52,302 nucleotides of DNA from Ferrovibrio sp. Lineage in GTDB: Bacteria; Pseudomonadota; Alphaproteobacteria; Ferrovibrionales; Ferrovibrionaceae. Position numbers and translations under genes: made by a program. The notes under the pieces are model-generated. The model saw only the letters and a program-made list of their open reading frames with translations, searched no databases and was not told where the DNA came from. Shown here piece by piece: positions 1 through 10,763 of this stretch. The DNA is taken from NCBI RefSeq assembly GCF_025869515.1, contig NZ_JAOZVR010000086.1, positions 1-52,302 on the forward strand, given 5' to 3'. Every line of letters starts with the position of its first letter. Positions within the stretch are counted from its first letter, which is position 1.

Positions 1-1504
<1,504 letters not shown>

Positions 1505-1530
1505 GCCGGTTCCTAACCAATCCTATCTCT

Positions 1531-1573
1531 AAAAAACACAAAGCCGTCCGCCCATAACTGCCGGGAGGACGGC
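1531..1573 (-). terminator. terminator-like hairpin between dnaG and rpoD
   Basis: Read on the minus strand, GCCGTCC pairs with GGACGGC (plus-strand 1567-1573 and 1543-1549). Inside is a second CCC/GGG stem with one mismatch and a 9-base loop, and the hairpin is followed by TTTGTGTTTTTT (plus-strand 1531-1542). It begins 1 base after the dnaG stop and ends 26 bases before the rpoD start. That leaves little room for a new promoter, so it probably acts as a partial terminator that sets the ratio of DnaG to RpoD. Confidence 0.6.
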
Positions 1574-1574
1574 C

Positions 1575-3413
1575 TCAATCTGTATCCGATACCGAGACCA
1601 GGCTGCGCGTCGAGCCGACCTCTGCCTTGAGGGCGACAAAACGCTGCCATGCCTCGGGGTTGGTATTGCTGGCCAACTCGGCCTCAGCCGCTGCCAGCTC
1701 CTGTTCCAGTTCCGCCAACCGGTAGCGCTGCACGGCCTGCCACCACCCTCGCTCGACCTTATCCGGCTCGGTATCGGGGCGCGCAAACGGCTCCAAGATC
1801 TTGCCGGCCTCGCCAGTCACGAGGTCGAGCGCGGGCCCGAGTCCTCGCTGCCTGAGATGGGCTGCAAAGGCCTCGCCGTCAAGACCCGGATGGCGGGATG
1901 CTTCTTCTAGAATCCGGCTCTTAAGGCTGTCAAGCGGCCCCGGCGGAAAGGCGAGGCCGGCAAAGGCCTCGCCGTGCTCCTCCAGCAGCCAGGGATGGAT
2001 CACCACGGCAGCCAGAAGGGCCTTTTCTGTTCTTTCTAGATTGCTGGCCATCGGGCCCTTGTCGCCCTCGGGCGGGCGGGTCCAGGGTCCGGGGGGACGG
2101 TTGCCCCCGCCAAACCCTGGCCGGTTCGGTGTCCAGGTCCGGGTCGGGGCGAACAGGGTGCGCAGACGGCTGCGGAAATGGTCGCGGTAATGGCCCTGAA
2201 CCGCCGGATTCCTGATCTGGCCGGCAACCCCGAACAGGGCGGCCTCCAGGGCGGCCCGGCGCTCCGGGGTATCCAGCGGCCGTCCCTCGGTCTCCTTGCG
2301 CCACAGGATATCGACCATGGGCAGGGCGGCGGCCAGCACCTCGTCCATGCCCTTGCGACCCTGGGCGCGCACCAGATCGTCCGGATCCTGCCCGCCGGGC
2401 AGGATGGCAAAACGGAAGGAATGGCCTGGCTCCAGCAGGGGCAGGGCGCGGTCGGCGGCCCGCATCGCCGCCCGGATGCCGGCATTGTCGCCATCGAAAC
2501 ACAGGATCGGCTCGGCCGAGAGGCGCCAGAGCAGCGCGATCTGCTCCTCGGTGAGGGCTGTGCCCAGCGGAGCCACGGCATGGTCGATGCCGGCCTGGGC
2601 CAGCGCGATCACATCCATATAGCCTTCCACCACCACAACCGTGCCGCTTTCGCGGGCGGCTTCCCGCGCAATCGCGTGGTTGTAGAGATTGCGGCCCTTA
2701 TGGAAGAGCGGGGTTTCCGGCGAATTGAGATATTTCGCCGGCGCATCCGGATCGAGCGCGCGACCGCCGAAGGCGATGACCCGGCCGCGACGGTCGCCGA
2801 TGGGGAACATCACGCGATGGCGGAAGCGGTCATAGCTCGGCCCGCCGTCTTCCGGCTTGATCAACAGGCCGGATTCGACCAGCAGCGGTTCGGGGATGCC
2901 GCGTGCCAGCAGCGCTTCCTTCAGCGCCGTGCGGCTTTGTGGCGCATAGCCCATGCGGAAGCGCTCGATGGTCTCCGGCTTCAGGCCGCGTTTCTGGATA
3001 TAGGCACGCGCCTCGCTGCCGACATTGCCCTGCAACTGGGCCTGGAACCACCTGGTGGCTTCTTCCATCGCCTTACCGAGCGTGGCGACCTGGTCGGCCT
3101 TCTCACGATCCTCTGGCCGCACACGCGGCACTTCGAGGCCGGCCTCCATGGCGAGCTGTTCGACGGCCTCGGGGAAGGCGAGGCCGCCATTGCGCATGAC
3201 GTAGCCGATCACATCGCCATGGGCGCCGCAGCCGAAGCAGTGGAAGAAGCCCTTGTCGTCGTTGACCGTGAAGGACGGCGATTTCTCGTTATGGAACGGG
3301 CAGAGTCCGGTGAATTCGCGGCCGCGCTTGATCAGCCGCACCGAACGGCCGACCACACCGGAGAGCGGCACCCGGTTGCGGATTTCCTCTAGAAAGGAAT
3401 CGGGAAACGCCAT
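1575..3413 (-). CDS. dnaG: DNA primase DnaG
   Basis: Synthesises RNA primers at the replication fork together with DnaB. The protein has 612 residues, normal for the family. An N-terminal CHC2 zinc finger uses C38, H41, C59 and C62 (CPFHNEKSP, then FFHCFGCGAHGD). The RNA polymerase core follows with the TOPRIM motifs VVVVEGYMDVIALAQAG and ILCFDGDNAG, whose acidic residues bind metal. After a Pro/Gly-rich linker (around residues 425-450) comes the helicase-interaction domain, which ends at about 600. It lies between yqeY (60 bases upstream) and rpoD, the standard alphaproteobacterial order. Everything needed for activity is visible. Confidence 0.97.
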   Translation of the reverse strand: MAFPDSFLEEIRNRVPLSGVVGRSVRLIKRGREFTGLCPFHNEKSPSFTVNDDKGFFHCFGCGAHGDVIGYVMRNGGLAFPEAVEQLAMEAGLEVPRVRPEDREKADQVATLGKAMEEATRWFQAQLQGNVGSEARAYIQKRGLKPETIERFRMGYAPQSRTALKEALLARGIPEPLLVESGLLIKPEDGGPSYDRFRHRVMFPIGDRRGRVIAFGGRALDPDAPAKYLNSPETPLFHKGRNLYNHAIAREAARESGTVVVVEGYMDVIALAQAGIDHAVAPLGTALTEEQIALLWRLSAEPILCFDGDNAGIRAAMRAADRALPLLEPGHSFRFAILPGGQDPDDLVRAQGRKGMDEVLAAALPMVDILWRKETEGRPLDTPERRAALEAALFGVAGQIRNPAVQGHYRDHFRSRLRTLFAPTRTWTPNRPGFGGGNRPPGPWTRPPEGDKGPMASNLERTEKALLAAVVIHPWLLEEHGEAFAGLAFPPGPLDSLKSRILEEASRHPGLDGEAFAAHLRQRGLGPALDLVTGEAGKILEPFARPDTEPDKVERGWWQAVQRYRLAELEQELAAAEAELASNTNPEAWQRFVALKAEVGSTRSLVSVSDTD

Positions 3414-3473
3414 CGTACTCCCAAGTGGGTTTACCGGCCCTGAAAACGAGCGACTCGGCCGACTCGGCGCCGC

Positions 3474-3932
3474 TCAGCTCAGCTGGCTTTTCAGGATAGC
3501 CGCTGCCTTGGCGGTGTCCATCTGGCCGGTGTATTTCGTCTTCAGCACGGCCATCGCCTTGCCCATATCCTTGATGCCCTGGGCGCCGACCTCGGCAATG
3601 GCGGCTTTGACCGCGGCCTCGATCTCGGCCTCGGTCAGCTGCTTGGGCAGGAAACCCTCGATGACGGCGATTTCTTCCTTTTCCTGGGTCGCCAGGTCCT
3701 GCCGGTTGCCCTGCTCGTACAGGGTGATCGACTCGCGGCGCTGCTTCACCATGGTCTGCAGCAGGGCGAGGATCGCGTCATCCGGGATGCCGGTGCGGTC
3801 GTCGCCGGAGGTACGGGCGGCAATGTCGCGGTCCTTCAGGGCAGCCAGGATCAGCCGCAGCGTCGCCAGGCGGCGGGCATCCTTGGCCTTCATGGCGTCC
3901 TTGAGCGCCTGGTTGAGCGTCTCGCGCAGCAT
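3474..3932 (-). CDS. GatB/YqeY domain protein
   Basis: A 152-residue stand-alone GatB/YqeY-type protein, starting MLRETLNQALKDAMKAKD and containing GFLPKQLTEAEIEAAV. The domain resembles the tRNA-binding tail of the GatB amidotransferase subunit; the function of the free-standing form is not well established. The length and the motifs are typical of the family. It is the first gene of the yqeY-dnaG-rpoD operon, in the position occupied by rpsU in Escherichia coli. A sigma-70-like promoter lies about 50 bases upstream on the minus strand. Confidence 0.93.
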   Translation of the reverse strand: MLRETLNQALKDAMKAKDARRLATLRLILAALKDRDIAARTSGDDRTGIPDDAILALLQTMVKQRRESITLYEQGNRQDLATQEKEEIAVIEGFLPKQLTEAEIEAAVKAAIAEVGAQGIKDMGKAMAVLKTKYTGQMDTAKAAAILKSQLS

Positions 3933-3982
3933 CAGTGGTCCCCCAGCGGTAACGGAATCGGAGCGGTTTTTGAAAGGCGCGC

Positions 3983-4011
3983 AGCATAGCCCAGACGCCT
4001 CGCGGGTGCAA
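3983..4011 (-). promoter_or_regulatory. candidate sigma-70 promoter for yqeY-dnaG-rpoD
   Basis: On the minus strand, TTGCAC (plus-strand 4006-4011) is followed by 17 bases and then TATGCT (plus-strand 3983-3988). Transcription would start about 45 bases before the yqeY ATG at 3932. The boxes match 4/6 and 5/6 of the consensus. It is placed back to back with the candidate carA promoter. Seen by eye only. Confidence 0.5.
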
Positions 4012-4059
4012 AAGGAATAAATATTTGATTTTGCTCAGCTTTTAACCTTTATGCCGGGG

Positions 4060-4087
4060 TTGACTGGGGCGGGGGGTTTGATATGTT
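4060..4087 (+). promoter_or_regulatory. candidate sigma-70 promoter for carAB-greA
   Basis: TTGACT (4060-4065), a 16-base G-rich spacer and TATGTT (4082-4087). Transcription would start near 4094 and give a leader of about 130 bases before the carA ATG at 4223. This leader contains the hairpin plus T run described at 4147-4179. Five of six -35 bases and four of six -10 bases match the consensus. Confidence 0.5.
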
Positions 4088-4146
4088 CCGGCCTCGGTTG
4101 AAGCGGCGCCCGCCGCCGCCGCAATCATCGTGAATAGCTGTGCCGT

Positions 4147-4179
4147 ACCGCCGGATGCGCCCGCCTCCGGTGGTTTTTT
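4147..4179 (+). promoter_or_regulatory. candidate transcription attenuator in the carA leader
   Basis: ACCGCCGGA (4147-4155) pairs over its full length with TCCGGTGGT (4166-4174), with one G-T wobble. The loop is 10 bases, and a run of six T (4174-4179) follows directly. This has the form of an intrinsic terminator, placed 43 bases before carA and inside the predicted leader. carAB makes carbamoyl phosphate for pyrimidine and arginine synthesis and is commonly attenuated, so regulated read-through is plausible. No antiterminator or leader peptide was identified. Confidence 0.5.
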
Positions 4180-4222
4180 GCGGCCTGAAGCCTGCCTGCC
4201 AGACCGAGTAATGGAGTTTCCC

Positions 4223-5398
4223 ATGGCCGAGACCCCGAAATACGCCGCACCGCCCGGACCGGGCTATACCGGCGTCGTGGTGCTGGCCGATGGCAGCGTG
4301 TTCTGGGGCCACGGGCTGGGTGCCGAAGGCGATACCGTGGGCGAGGTCTGTTTCAACACCTCGATGACCGGCTACCAGGAAATCCTCACCGATCCCTCCT
4401 ATGCCGGCCAGATTATCAGCTTCACTTTCCCCCATATCGGCAATGTCGGCACCAATCCCGAGGATATCGAAACCCAGGGCATCGCCGCCCGCGGCCTGAT
4501 CCTGCGCGCACCGATCACCAGCCCGTCGAATTTCCGCAGCGCCACGCATCTGAGCGAGTGGCTCAAGCTGCGCGCGTTGGTCGGCATTTCTGGCATCGAT
4601 ACCCGCGCGATGACGCGGCGTATCCGCGATCTCGGCGCGCCGAACGGCGTGCTCGCCCATAACAGGGCCGGCAAATTCGATCTCGCGGCCCTGCATGCCA
4701 AGGCCAAAGCCTGGCCGGGCCTGGAAGGCATGGATCTCGCCGCCGAGGTAAGCTGCCGCCAGACCTATGGCTGGGACGAGACGCGCTGGCAGCTCGGCAA
4801 GGGCTACGGCAGGCAGGAAAATCCGAAATTCCACGTCGTTGCCATCGACTACGGCATCAAGCGCAACATCCTGCGCTGCCTGGCCGATGCCGGCTGCAAG
4901 GTCACCGTGGTGCCCGGCAATGCCACGGCCGAGGATGTGCTGCGGTATAAGCCGGATGGCGTGTTCCTCTCCAACGGCCCCGGCGATCCGGCGGCCACGG
5001 GCGTCTATGCTGTGCCGACCATCAAGGCGCTGGTCGACAGCGGCAAGCCGGTGTTCGGCATCTGCCTCGGTCACCAGATGCTGGCGCTCGCGCTCGGCGG
5101 CAAAACCGGCAAGATGGAGCGCGGCCACCGCGGCGCCAATCATCCGGTGAAGGACCTGGAAACCGGCAAGGTGGAGATCACCAGCCAGAATCACGGCTTC
5201 TGCGTGATCGAGGACAGTCTGCCCAAGAATGTGGTGCGCACCCATGTATCGCTGTTCGACGGCTCGAACGAGGGCATCAAGCTGACCGACAAGCCGGTCT
5301 TCTCTGTGCAGTATCATCCCGAGGCCTCGCCGGGCCCGCAGGACAGCCACTATCTGTTTGAACGCTTCGCGAAATTGATGGAGCAGAAGCGCGGTTGA
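4223..5398 (+). CDS. carA: carbamoyl-phosphate synthase small subunit CarA
   Basis: The glutaminase subunit supplies ammonia from glutamine to CarB. It has 391 residues from the chosen ATG at 4223 (MAETPKYAAP), which has GGAG 6 bases upstream. The frame is also open to an ATG at 4211 and a GTG at 4130, but those additions would cross the leader hairpin. The N-terminal CarA domain (VVLADGSVFWGHG, then FNTSMTGYQEILTDPSYAGQ) is followed by a class I glutamine amidotransferase. Its triad is C281 in FGICLGHQM, with H365 and E367 in QYHPEASPGP. carB starts 27 bases downstream. Confidence 0.97.
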   Translation: MAETPKYAAPPGPGYTGVVVLADGSVFWGHGLGAEGDTVGEVCFNTSMTGYQEILTDPSYAGQIISFTFPHIGNVGTNPEDIETQGIAARGLILRAPITSPSNFRSATHLSEWLKLRALVGISGIDTRAMTRRIRDLGAPNGVLAHNRAGKFDLAALHAKAKAWPGLEGMDLAAEVSCRQTYGWDETRWQLGKGYGRQENPKFHVVAIDYGIKRNILRCLADAGCKVTVVPGNATAEDVLRYKPDGVFLSNGPGDPAATGVYAVPTIKALVDSGKPVFGICLGHQMLALALGGKTGKMERGHRGANHPVKDLETGKVEITSQNHGFCVIEDSLPKNVVRTHVSLFDGSNEGIKLTDKPVFSVQYHPEASPGPQDSHYLFERFAKLMEQKRG

Positions 5399-5425
5399 TC
5401 TTAACCGCCCGCTCCCTGGTGAATC

Positions 5426-8400
5426 ATGCCCAAACGTACTGACATCAAAAGCATCCTGATCATCGGCGCCGGTCCTATCGTGATCGGCCAGGCCTGCGAG
5501 TTCGATTACTCCGGCACGCAGGCCTGCAAGGCGCTGCGCGAGGAAGGCTATCGCGTCATCCTGATCAACTCCAATCCGGCCACGATCATGACCGATCCGG
5601 GTCTGGCGGATGCGACTTACATCGAGCCGATCACGCCCGAGATCGTCGCCAAGGTGATCGAGAAGGAGCGGCCCGACGCGCTGCTGCCGACCATGGGCGG
5701 CCAGACCGCGCTGAATACGGCGATGAAGCTGGACGAGCAGGGCGTGCTGAAGAAATTCGGCGTCAGGCTGATCGGCGCCAGCCGCGAAGCCATCGTGATG
5801 GCCGAGGATCGCGAACAGTTCCGCCAGGCGATGAACCGCCTGAAACTCGACATGCCGCGCTCGGGCACCGCCCATACGCTGGACGAAGCCCGCGCGCTGC
5901 TGCCCACCGTGGGTCTGCCGGCGGTCATCCGGCCGTCGTTCACGCTGGCCGGCACCGGCGGCGGCATTGCCTACACGCGCGAGGAATTCGACGAAATCGT
6001 CACTCGCGGCCTCGATGCCTCGCCGACCACCGAAGTGCTGATCGATGAATCGGTACTCGGCTGGAAGGAATACGAGATGGAGGTTGTCCGCGACAAAAAG
6101 GACAACTGCATCATCATCTGTTCGATCGAGAATATCGATCCGATGGGCGTGCATACCGGCGACAGCGTCACCGTGGCGCCGGCGCTGACGCTCACCGACA
6201 AAGAATACCAGATCATGCGTGACGCCTCGATGGCGGTGCTGCGCGAGATCGGTGTCGAGACCGGGGGCTCGAACGTGCAGTTCGCGGTCAATCCGGCCGA
6301 TGGCCGCATGGTGGTGATCGAGATGAATCCGCGCGTGTCGCGGTCGTCGGCGCTGGCATCAAAGGCGACCGGCTTCCCGATTGCAAAGGTCGCCGCCAAG
6401 CTGGCGATCGGCTACACGCTGGACGAGCTGATGAACGACATTACCGGCGTGACGCCGGCGTCGTTCGAGCCGACCATCGACTACATCGTCACCAAGATGC
6501 CGCGCTTCACCTTCGAGAAGTTCCCCGGCACCGACCGGTTGCTGAATACGTCGATGAAATCGGTCGGCGAGGCGATGTCGATGGGTCGCAGCTTCCAGGA
6601 GAGCATCCAGAAGGTGCTGCGCTCGATGGAAACCGGCCTCAACGGTTTCAACGAGGTGGCGATCCCCAATGCCGACGAGCCCGATGGCAAGGAAGCCATT
6701 GTGGCGGCGCTGGCCAAGCCGACGCCGGATCGCCTGCTGGTGATCGCGCAGGCTTTCCGCCATGGCCTGAGCATTGCCGAGGTCCACGCCGCCTGCAAAT
6801 ACGATCCGTGGTTCCTCGAGCAGATCGAGGAATTGATCCAGACTGAAGAAACCATCCGCAAGGGCGGCCTGCCGAAGGATGCCGATGGCCTGCAGGCGCT
6901 GAAGCGCATGGGCTTCTCGGACGCGCGCCTGGCCGAGCTGACCAGGGGCACGGAAGCCGAAGTTTCGGCTGCCCGCCGCAAGCTCGGTGTGGTGCCGGTG
7001 TTCAAGCGGGTGGATACCTGCGCCGCTGAATTCGACAGCCGCACGCCCTATCTTTATTCGACCTACGAATTCGGTCCCAATGCCGAATGCGAGGCGCAGC
7101 CGCAGGATCGCACCAAGGTGATGATCCTGGGCGGCGGTCCGAACCGCATCGGCCAGGGCATCGAATTCGATTACTGCTGCGTGCATGCGGCCTATGCGCT
7201 GAAGGAAGCCGGCTTCGAGACCATCATGGTCAACTGCAATCCGGAAACCGTGTCGACCGATTACGACACCTCGGATCGCCTGTATTTCGAGCCGCTGACT
7301 GTCGAGGACGTGCTGGAAATCGTCCGCGTCGAGATGTCGAAGGGTACGCTGCTCGGCGTGATCGTGCAGTTCGGCGGCCAGACGCCGCTGAAGCTCGCCG
7401 CCGGCCTGGAAGCCGCGAAAGTGCCGATCCTCGGCACCTCGCCGGATGCCATCGACCTGGCCGAGGACCGCGAACGCTTCCAGCAGCTGCTGCAGCAGCT
7501 CGGCCTCAAGCAGCCGGTCAACGGCATCGCGCGTTCGGAAGACGAGGCGCGCGCCGTGGTGGCCAAAATCGGCTATCCGGTGGTGATCCGGCCGTCCTAT
7601 GTGCTGGGCGGCCGCGCCATGGAAATCGTGCGCAACAATACGCAGCTTGAACGCTACATGACCGAGGCCGTGAAGGTTTCGGGCAACTCGCCAGTGCTGA
7701 TCGACAGCTACCTGTCCGATGCCATCGAGGTGGATGTCGACTGCCTGGCCGATGCCGAGACGCAGTTCGTCGCCGGCGTGATGGAGCATATCGAAGAAGC
7801 CGGCATTCACTCGGGCGACAGCGCCTGCACCCTGCCGCCCTACAGCCTGGCGCCCGAGATCATCGAGGATATCAAGCGCCAGACCGAGGCGCTGGCGCGG
7901 GCGCTCAAGGTCGTCGGTCTGATGAATGTGCAGTATGCGGTCAAGGATGGCGTGGTTTATATCCTAGAGGTCAATCCGCGCGCTTCGCGCACAGTGCCCT
8001 TTGTGGCCAAGGCCATCGGTGTGCCGCTGGCCAAGATCGCCTCGCGCGTGATGGCCGGCGAGAAGCTCGCGAGCTTCAACCTGCATGAAAACAAGGTCGA
8101 CCATATCGCCGTCAAGGAAGCGGTTTTCCCGTTTGCGCGCTTCCCCGGTGTCGACATCATCCTCGGCCCCGAGATGAAATCGACCGGCGAAGTGATGGGC
8201 ATCGACCACGATTTCGGCACCGCCTTCGCCAAGGCGCAGCTGGCCGCCGGCACGGTCCTGCCGCTGGCCGGCAGCGTGTTCATCTCGGTGCGCGATGGCG
8301 ACAAGCCGGCCCTGGTCGATGCCGCCCGACGGCTGGTCGCCATGGGTTTCGAACTGGTGGCCACCTCCGGCACGGCGCGTTTCTTCGAGGAACACGGCAT

Positions 8401-8659
8401 CACGGTCAAGCGCATCAACAAGGTGATGGAAGGCCGGCCGCATGTGGTCGATGCGATGAAGAACGGCGCCATCAATCTGGTGTTCAATACTTCCGAGGGT
8501 GCCGCCTCGATCCGCGACAGTTTCGACCTTCGTCGCACCGCCCTGATGAATAAAATCCCGTACTTCACCACCATGGCCGGCGCCAGGGCGGCCGTACGGG
8601 CGATCGAGGCTTTGCGCTCAGGGAGCCTTGCGGTCACCCCCCTCCAGGCTTACTTTTGA
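5426..8659 (+). CDS. carB: carbamoyl-phosphate synthase large subunit CarB
   Basis: Makes carbamoyl phosphate from bicarbonate, ammonia and two ATP for pyrimidines and arginine. The 1077 residues are the usual length. Two homologous ATP-grasp halves are visible. The first starts at [23 protein letters not shown] and holds [15 protein letters not shown]; the second starts near residue 563 with [21 protein letters not shown] and holds [14 protein letters not shown]. The C-terminal methylglyoxal-synthase-like allosteric domain (about 935-1077) contains [16 protein letters not shown], and the protein ends PLQAYF. It lies in an operon with carA (27 bases upstream) and greA (18 bases downstream). 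Confidence 0.98.
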   Translation: MPKRTDIKSILIIGAGPIVIGQACEFDYSGTQACKALREEGYRVILINSNPATIMTDPGLADATYIEPITPEIVAKVIEKERPDALLPTMGGQTALNTAMKLDEQGVLKKFGVRLIGASREAIVMAEDREQFRQAMNRLKLDMPRSGTAHTLDEARALLPTVGLPAVIRPSFTLAGTGGGIAYTREEFDEIVTRGLDASPTTEVLIDESVLGWKEYEMEVVRDKKDNCIIICSIENIDPMGVHTGDSVTVAPALTLTDKEYQIMRDASMAVLREIGVETGGSNVQFAVNPADGRMVVIEMNPRVSRSSALASKATGFPIAKVAAKLAIGYTLDELMNDITGVTPASFEPTIDYIVTKMPRFTFEKFPGTDRLLNTSMKSVGEAMSMGRSFQESIQKVLRSMETGLNGFNEVAIPNADEPDGKEAIVAALAKPTPDRLLVIAQAFRHGLSIAEVHAACKYDPWFLEQIEELIQTEETIRKGGLPKDADGLQALKRMGFSDARLAELTRGTEAEVSAARRKLGVVPVFKRVDTCAAEFDSRTPYLYSTYEFGPNAECEAQPQDRTKVMILGGGPNRIGQGIEFDYCCVHAAYALKEAGFETIMVNCNPETVSTDYDTSDRLYFEPLTVEDVLEIVRVEMSKGTLLGVIVQFGGQTPLKLAAGLEAAKVPILGTSPDAIDLAEDRERFQQLLQQLGLKQPVNGIARSEDEARAVVAKIGYPVVIRPSYVLGGRAMEIVRNNTQLERYMTEAVKVSGNSPVLIDSYLSDAIEVDVDCLADAETQFVAGVMEHIEEAGIHSGDSACTLPPYSLAPEIIEDIKRQTEALARALKVVGLMNVQYAVKDGVVYILEVNPRASRTVPFVAKAIGVPLAKIASRVMAGEKLASFNLHENKVDHIAVKEAVFPFARFPGVDIILGPEMKSTGEVMGIDHDFGTAFAKAQLAAGTVLPLAGSVFISVRDGDKPALVDAARRLVAMGFELVATSGTARFFEEHGITVKRINKVMEGRPHVVDAMKNGAINLVFNTSEGAASIRDSFDLRRTALMNKIPYFTTMAGARAAVRAIEALRSGSLAVTPLQAYF

Positions 8660-8677
8660 CGGTCTGACAGGAAGGCA

Positions 8678-9154
8678 ATGATGCAGAAGATTCCGATGAC
8701 CGCCGGCGGCTACCAGCGTCTGGAGGCCGAGCTCAAGAATTTAAAGTCGGTCGAAAGACCGTCGGTGATCCGTGCGATCTCGGAAGCGCGCGAGCACGGC
8801 GACCTGTCCGAGAATGCCGAATACCATGCCGCCAAGGAGCGCCAAGGCTGGATCGAGACGCGCATCCTCGAAGTTGAGGATAAACTCAGCCGCGCCGAAG
8901 TGATCGATGTATCGAAGCTGTCGGGCGACAAGGTGAAATTCGGCGCCACTGTCGTGCTGGCCGACGAGGATACCGACGAGGAAAGCACCTATCAGATCGT
9001 CGGCGCCGACGAAGCCGATATCAAGGCCGGGCTGCTGTCGATCACTGCGCCGCTGGCGCGCGCCCTGGTCGGTAAATCGGCCGGCGAGAATATCGAAGTT
9101 ACCACTCCGGGCGGCGCCAAGGCCTACGAGATCGTATCCGTCGTCTTTAAATAG
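8678..9154 (+). CDS. greA: transcription elongation factor GreA
   Basis: Rescues backtracked RNA polymerase by stimulating transcript cleavage. The 158 residues are the normal length. The N-terminal coiled coil starts [19 protein letters not shown] and carries the family signature [20 protein letters not shown]. The C-terminal domain holds [20 protein letters not shown] and ends in YEIVSVVFK. Two adjacent ATG codons (8678 and 8681) are possible behind AGGAAGG; the second has better spacing. It follows carB by 18 bases, so it is probably co-transcribed with carAB. Confidence 0.97.
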   Translation: MMQKIPMTAGGYQRLEAELKNLKSVERPSVIRAISEAREHGDLSENAEYHAAKERQGWIETRILEVEDKLSRAEVIDVSKLSGDKVKFGATVVLADEDTDEESTYQIVGADEADIKAGLLSITAPLARALVGKSAGENIEVTTPGGAKAYEIVSVVFK

Positions 9155-9176
9155 GCGGCCGAAGGGGGGAGTCCGG

Positions 9177-10028
9177 ATGGATCGCGCGACCCTCGACAAG
9201 CTGTATAATAACCGCGAAGCTGTCCCGACGCATCCGCAGGATATCGCGCGCTGGGCGACCGAGAGCGCACGGGCGCGCGCCGAACTGCCGCATCATGCCG
9301 ACCTCGCCTACGGGCCGCATCCGCGCGAAATTCTCGACCTGTTTACCCTGGCCACGCCCGGCCGGCCGCTGCTGGTCTTCATCCATGGCGGCTACTGGCA
9401 GGCGATGAGCAAGGGGGAAGCCTCGCAGATCGCCAATGGCTTTGTTCGCGACGGCCTGGCCAATGTGGCATTGCTCAACTACCCGATCGGGCCCGAAGCG
9501 GGCATGGACCAGATCGTGGCCTCGATCCGCCGCGCCATTCTGTGGCTGTGGCACCGCGCCGGCGACTATGGCTTCGACCGCCGCCGCATCCATGTCAGCG
9601 GCCATTCCGCCGGTGGCCATCTGGCCGTGATGGCCCTGCTGACCGACTGGCCGGCCCTGGATGCCGCCGCCCCGGCCGATCTGATCAAGGGGGCTTTTTC
9701 GATCTCGGGCCTGTATGACCTGCGTCCGATCCGGCAATGCTATCTGAATGACAAGCTGGGCATGGACGATGCCGTGGCCGAGCGCAATTCGCCTTTGCTG
9801 TTGCTGCCGGCCAGCACAGCAGCCATGGCGCCGCTGGTCTGTGCCGTCGGCGGCGCGGAAACGCCGGCTTTCCCGCAGCAGCAACACGATTTCGTTACCG
9901 CATGGAAAGCACGTGGCGGGCGGGTGACCGCCATCACGGCGCCGGACCGGCATCACTTCGATATTGTCGACCAGATGGCGCAGCCTGGTGCGGTCCTGCA
10001 AACCGCGATGGCCGCAATGCTGCGCTGA
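9177..10028 (+). CDS. alpha/beta hydrolase, kynurenine formamidase-like
   Basis: A 283-residue serine hydrolase. The oxyanion-hole motif HGGYW is at residues 70-74, the nucleophile elbow GHSAGGH has S144, and the C-terminal motif HHFDIVD (259-265) supplies the catalytic His. This HGGYW/HFDIV combination is typical of arylformamidases (N-formylkynurenine hydrolysis) and related carboxylesterases. No other tryptophan-degradation gene is nearby, so the substrate is uncertain. It follows greA by 22 bases with a G-rich ribosome site, and the response regulator starts 7 bases later. Confidence 0.8.
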   Translation: MDRATLDKLYNNREAVPTHPQDIARWATESARARAELPHHADLAYGPHPREILDLFTLATPGRPLLVFIHGGYWQAMSKGEASQIANGFVRDGLANVALLNYPIGPEAGMDQIVASIRRAILWLWHRAGDYGFDRRRIHVSGHSAGGHLAVMALLTDWPALDAAAPADLIKGAFSISGLYDLRPIRQCYLNDKLGMDDAVAERNSPLLLLPASTAAMAPLVCAVGGAETPAFPQQQHDFVTAWKARGGRVTAITAPDRHHFDIVDQMAQPGAVLQTAMAAMLR

Positions 10029-10035
10029 GGGGGAT

Positions 10036-10731
10036 ATGATGAGCGGACCGAAACGGGTTCTTCTGGTTGACGACGACAAGACCCTGCAGGGCCTGCTGGC
10101 CGAGCAGCTGGAAACCACGCGGGAATTCTCCACGCTCTGCGTCAATGATGCGGCTGCGGCCCTGAAGGCCGCGCCGGGCGAGCATTTCGACCTGGTGCTG
10201 CTGGATGTCGGTCTGCCCGATATGGATGGCCGCGACCTGTGCCGCGAATTGCGGAACCTGGGCCTGCGCGCGCCGGTCATCATGCTGACCGCCGCCGACG
10301 GCGAGGCCGACACCATCATGGGGCTGGAGGCCGGCGCCAACGATTACGTCACCAAGCCGTTCAAGCTCGGCGTGCTGATGGCGCGCATCCGCGCCCAACT
10401 GCGCCAGTTCGAGCAGAGCGAGGATGCCGTCTTCACCATCGGGCCCTACAGTTTCCGGCCGGCCAACAAGCTGCTGCTGGATAACGAGAAAGCCGGCAAG
10501 AAGGTACGGCTGACCGAAAAGGAAACCGCGATCCTGAAATACCTGCTGCGCGCCGGAACCAGGCCGGTGCCGCGCGAAACCCTGCTGGCCGAGGTCTGGG
10601 GCTACAACGCCGGCGTTTCCACCCATACGCTGGAGACGCATATCTATCGCCTGCGCCAGAAGATCGAACGCGATCCCGGCGCCGCCAGGCTGCTGATCAC
10701 CGATCCGGGCGGCTACCGCCTGCAGCCCTAA
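10036..10731 (+). CDS. OmpR/PhoB-family response regulator
   Basis: A two-component transcription regulator of 231 residues. The receiver domain (1-120) starts KRVLLVDDDKTLQGLL, with the acidic pocket DDD, the phospho-acceptor Asp in LVLLDVGLPDMDG, the Thr in MLTAADG and the Lys in TKPF. The winged-helix effector domain (about 135-230) contains LTEKETAILKYLL and ends in ETHIYRLRQKIERDPG and LITDPGGYRL. The start is ATGATG at 10036/10039 behind GAGGGGGA. No cognate histidine kinase is in the window. It is the last gene of the rightward run that begins at carA. Confidence 0.92.
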   Translation: MMSGPKRVLLVDDDKTLQGLLAEQLETTREFSTLCVNDAAAALKAAPGEHFDLVLLDVGLPDMDGRDLCRELRNLGLRAPVIMLTAADGEADTIMGLEAGANDYVTKPFKLGVLMARIRAQLRQFEQSEDAVFTIGPYSFRPANKLLLDNEKAGKKVRLTEKETAILKYLLRAGTRPVPRETLLAEVWGYNAGVSTHTLETHIYRLRQKIERDPGAARLLITDPGGYRLQP

Positions 10732-10763
10732 TTACAGGGATAGACCAGCTTTCCCTCTGGTGA

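Noticed and set aside
2178..3392. Plus-strand open frame of 404 residues
   Set aside because: Antisense to dnaG, no recognisable motifs; dnaG is certain.
4130..4222. Extension of carA to a GTG at 4130
   Set aside because: It would put the hairpin and T run inside the coding sequence and adds a proline-rich leader that CarA proteins do not have.
4049..6154. Minus-strand open frame of 701 residues
   Set aside because: Antisense to carA and carB; composition is a mirror of GC-rich coding sequence.
6359..7810. Minus-strand open frame of 483 residues
   Set aside because: Lies entirely opposite the carB ATP-grasp domains; no motifs.
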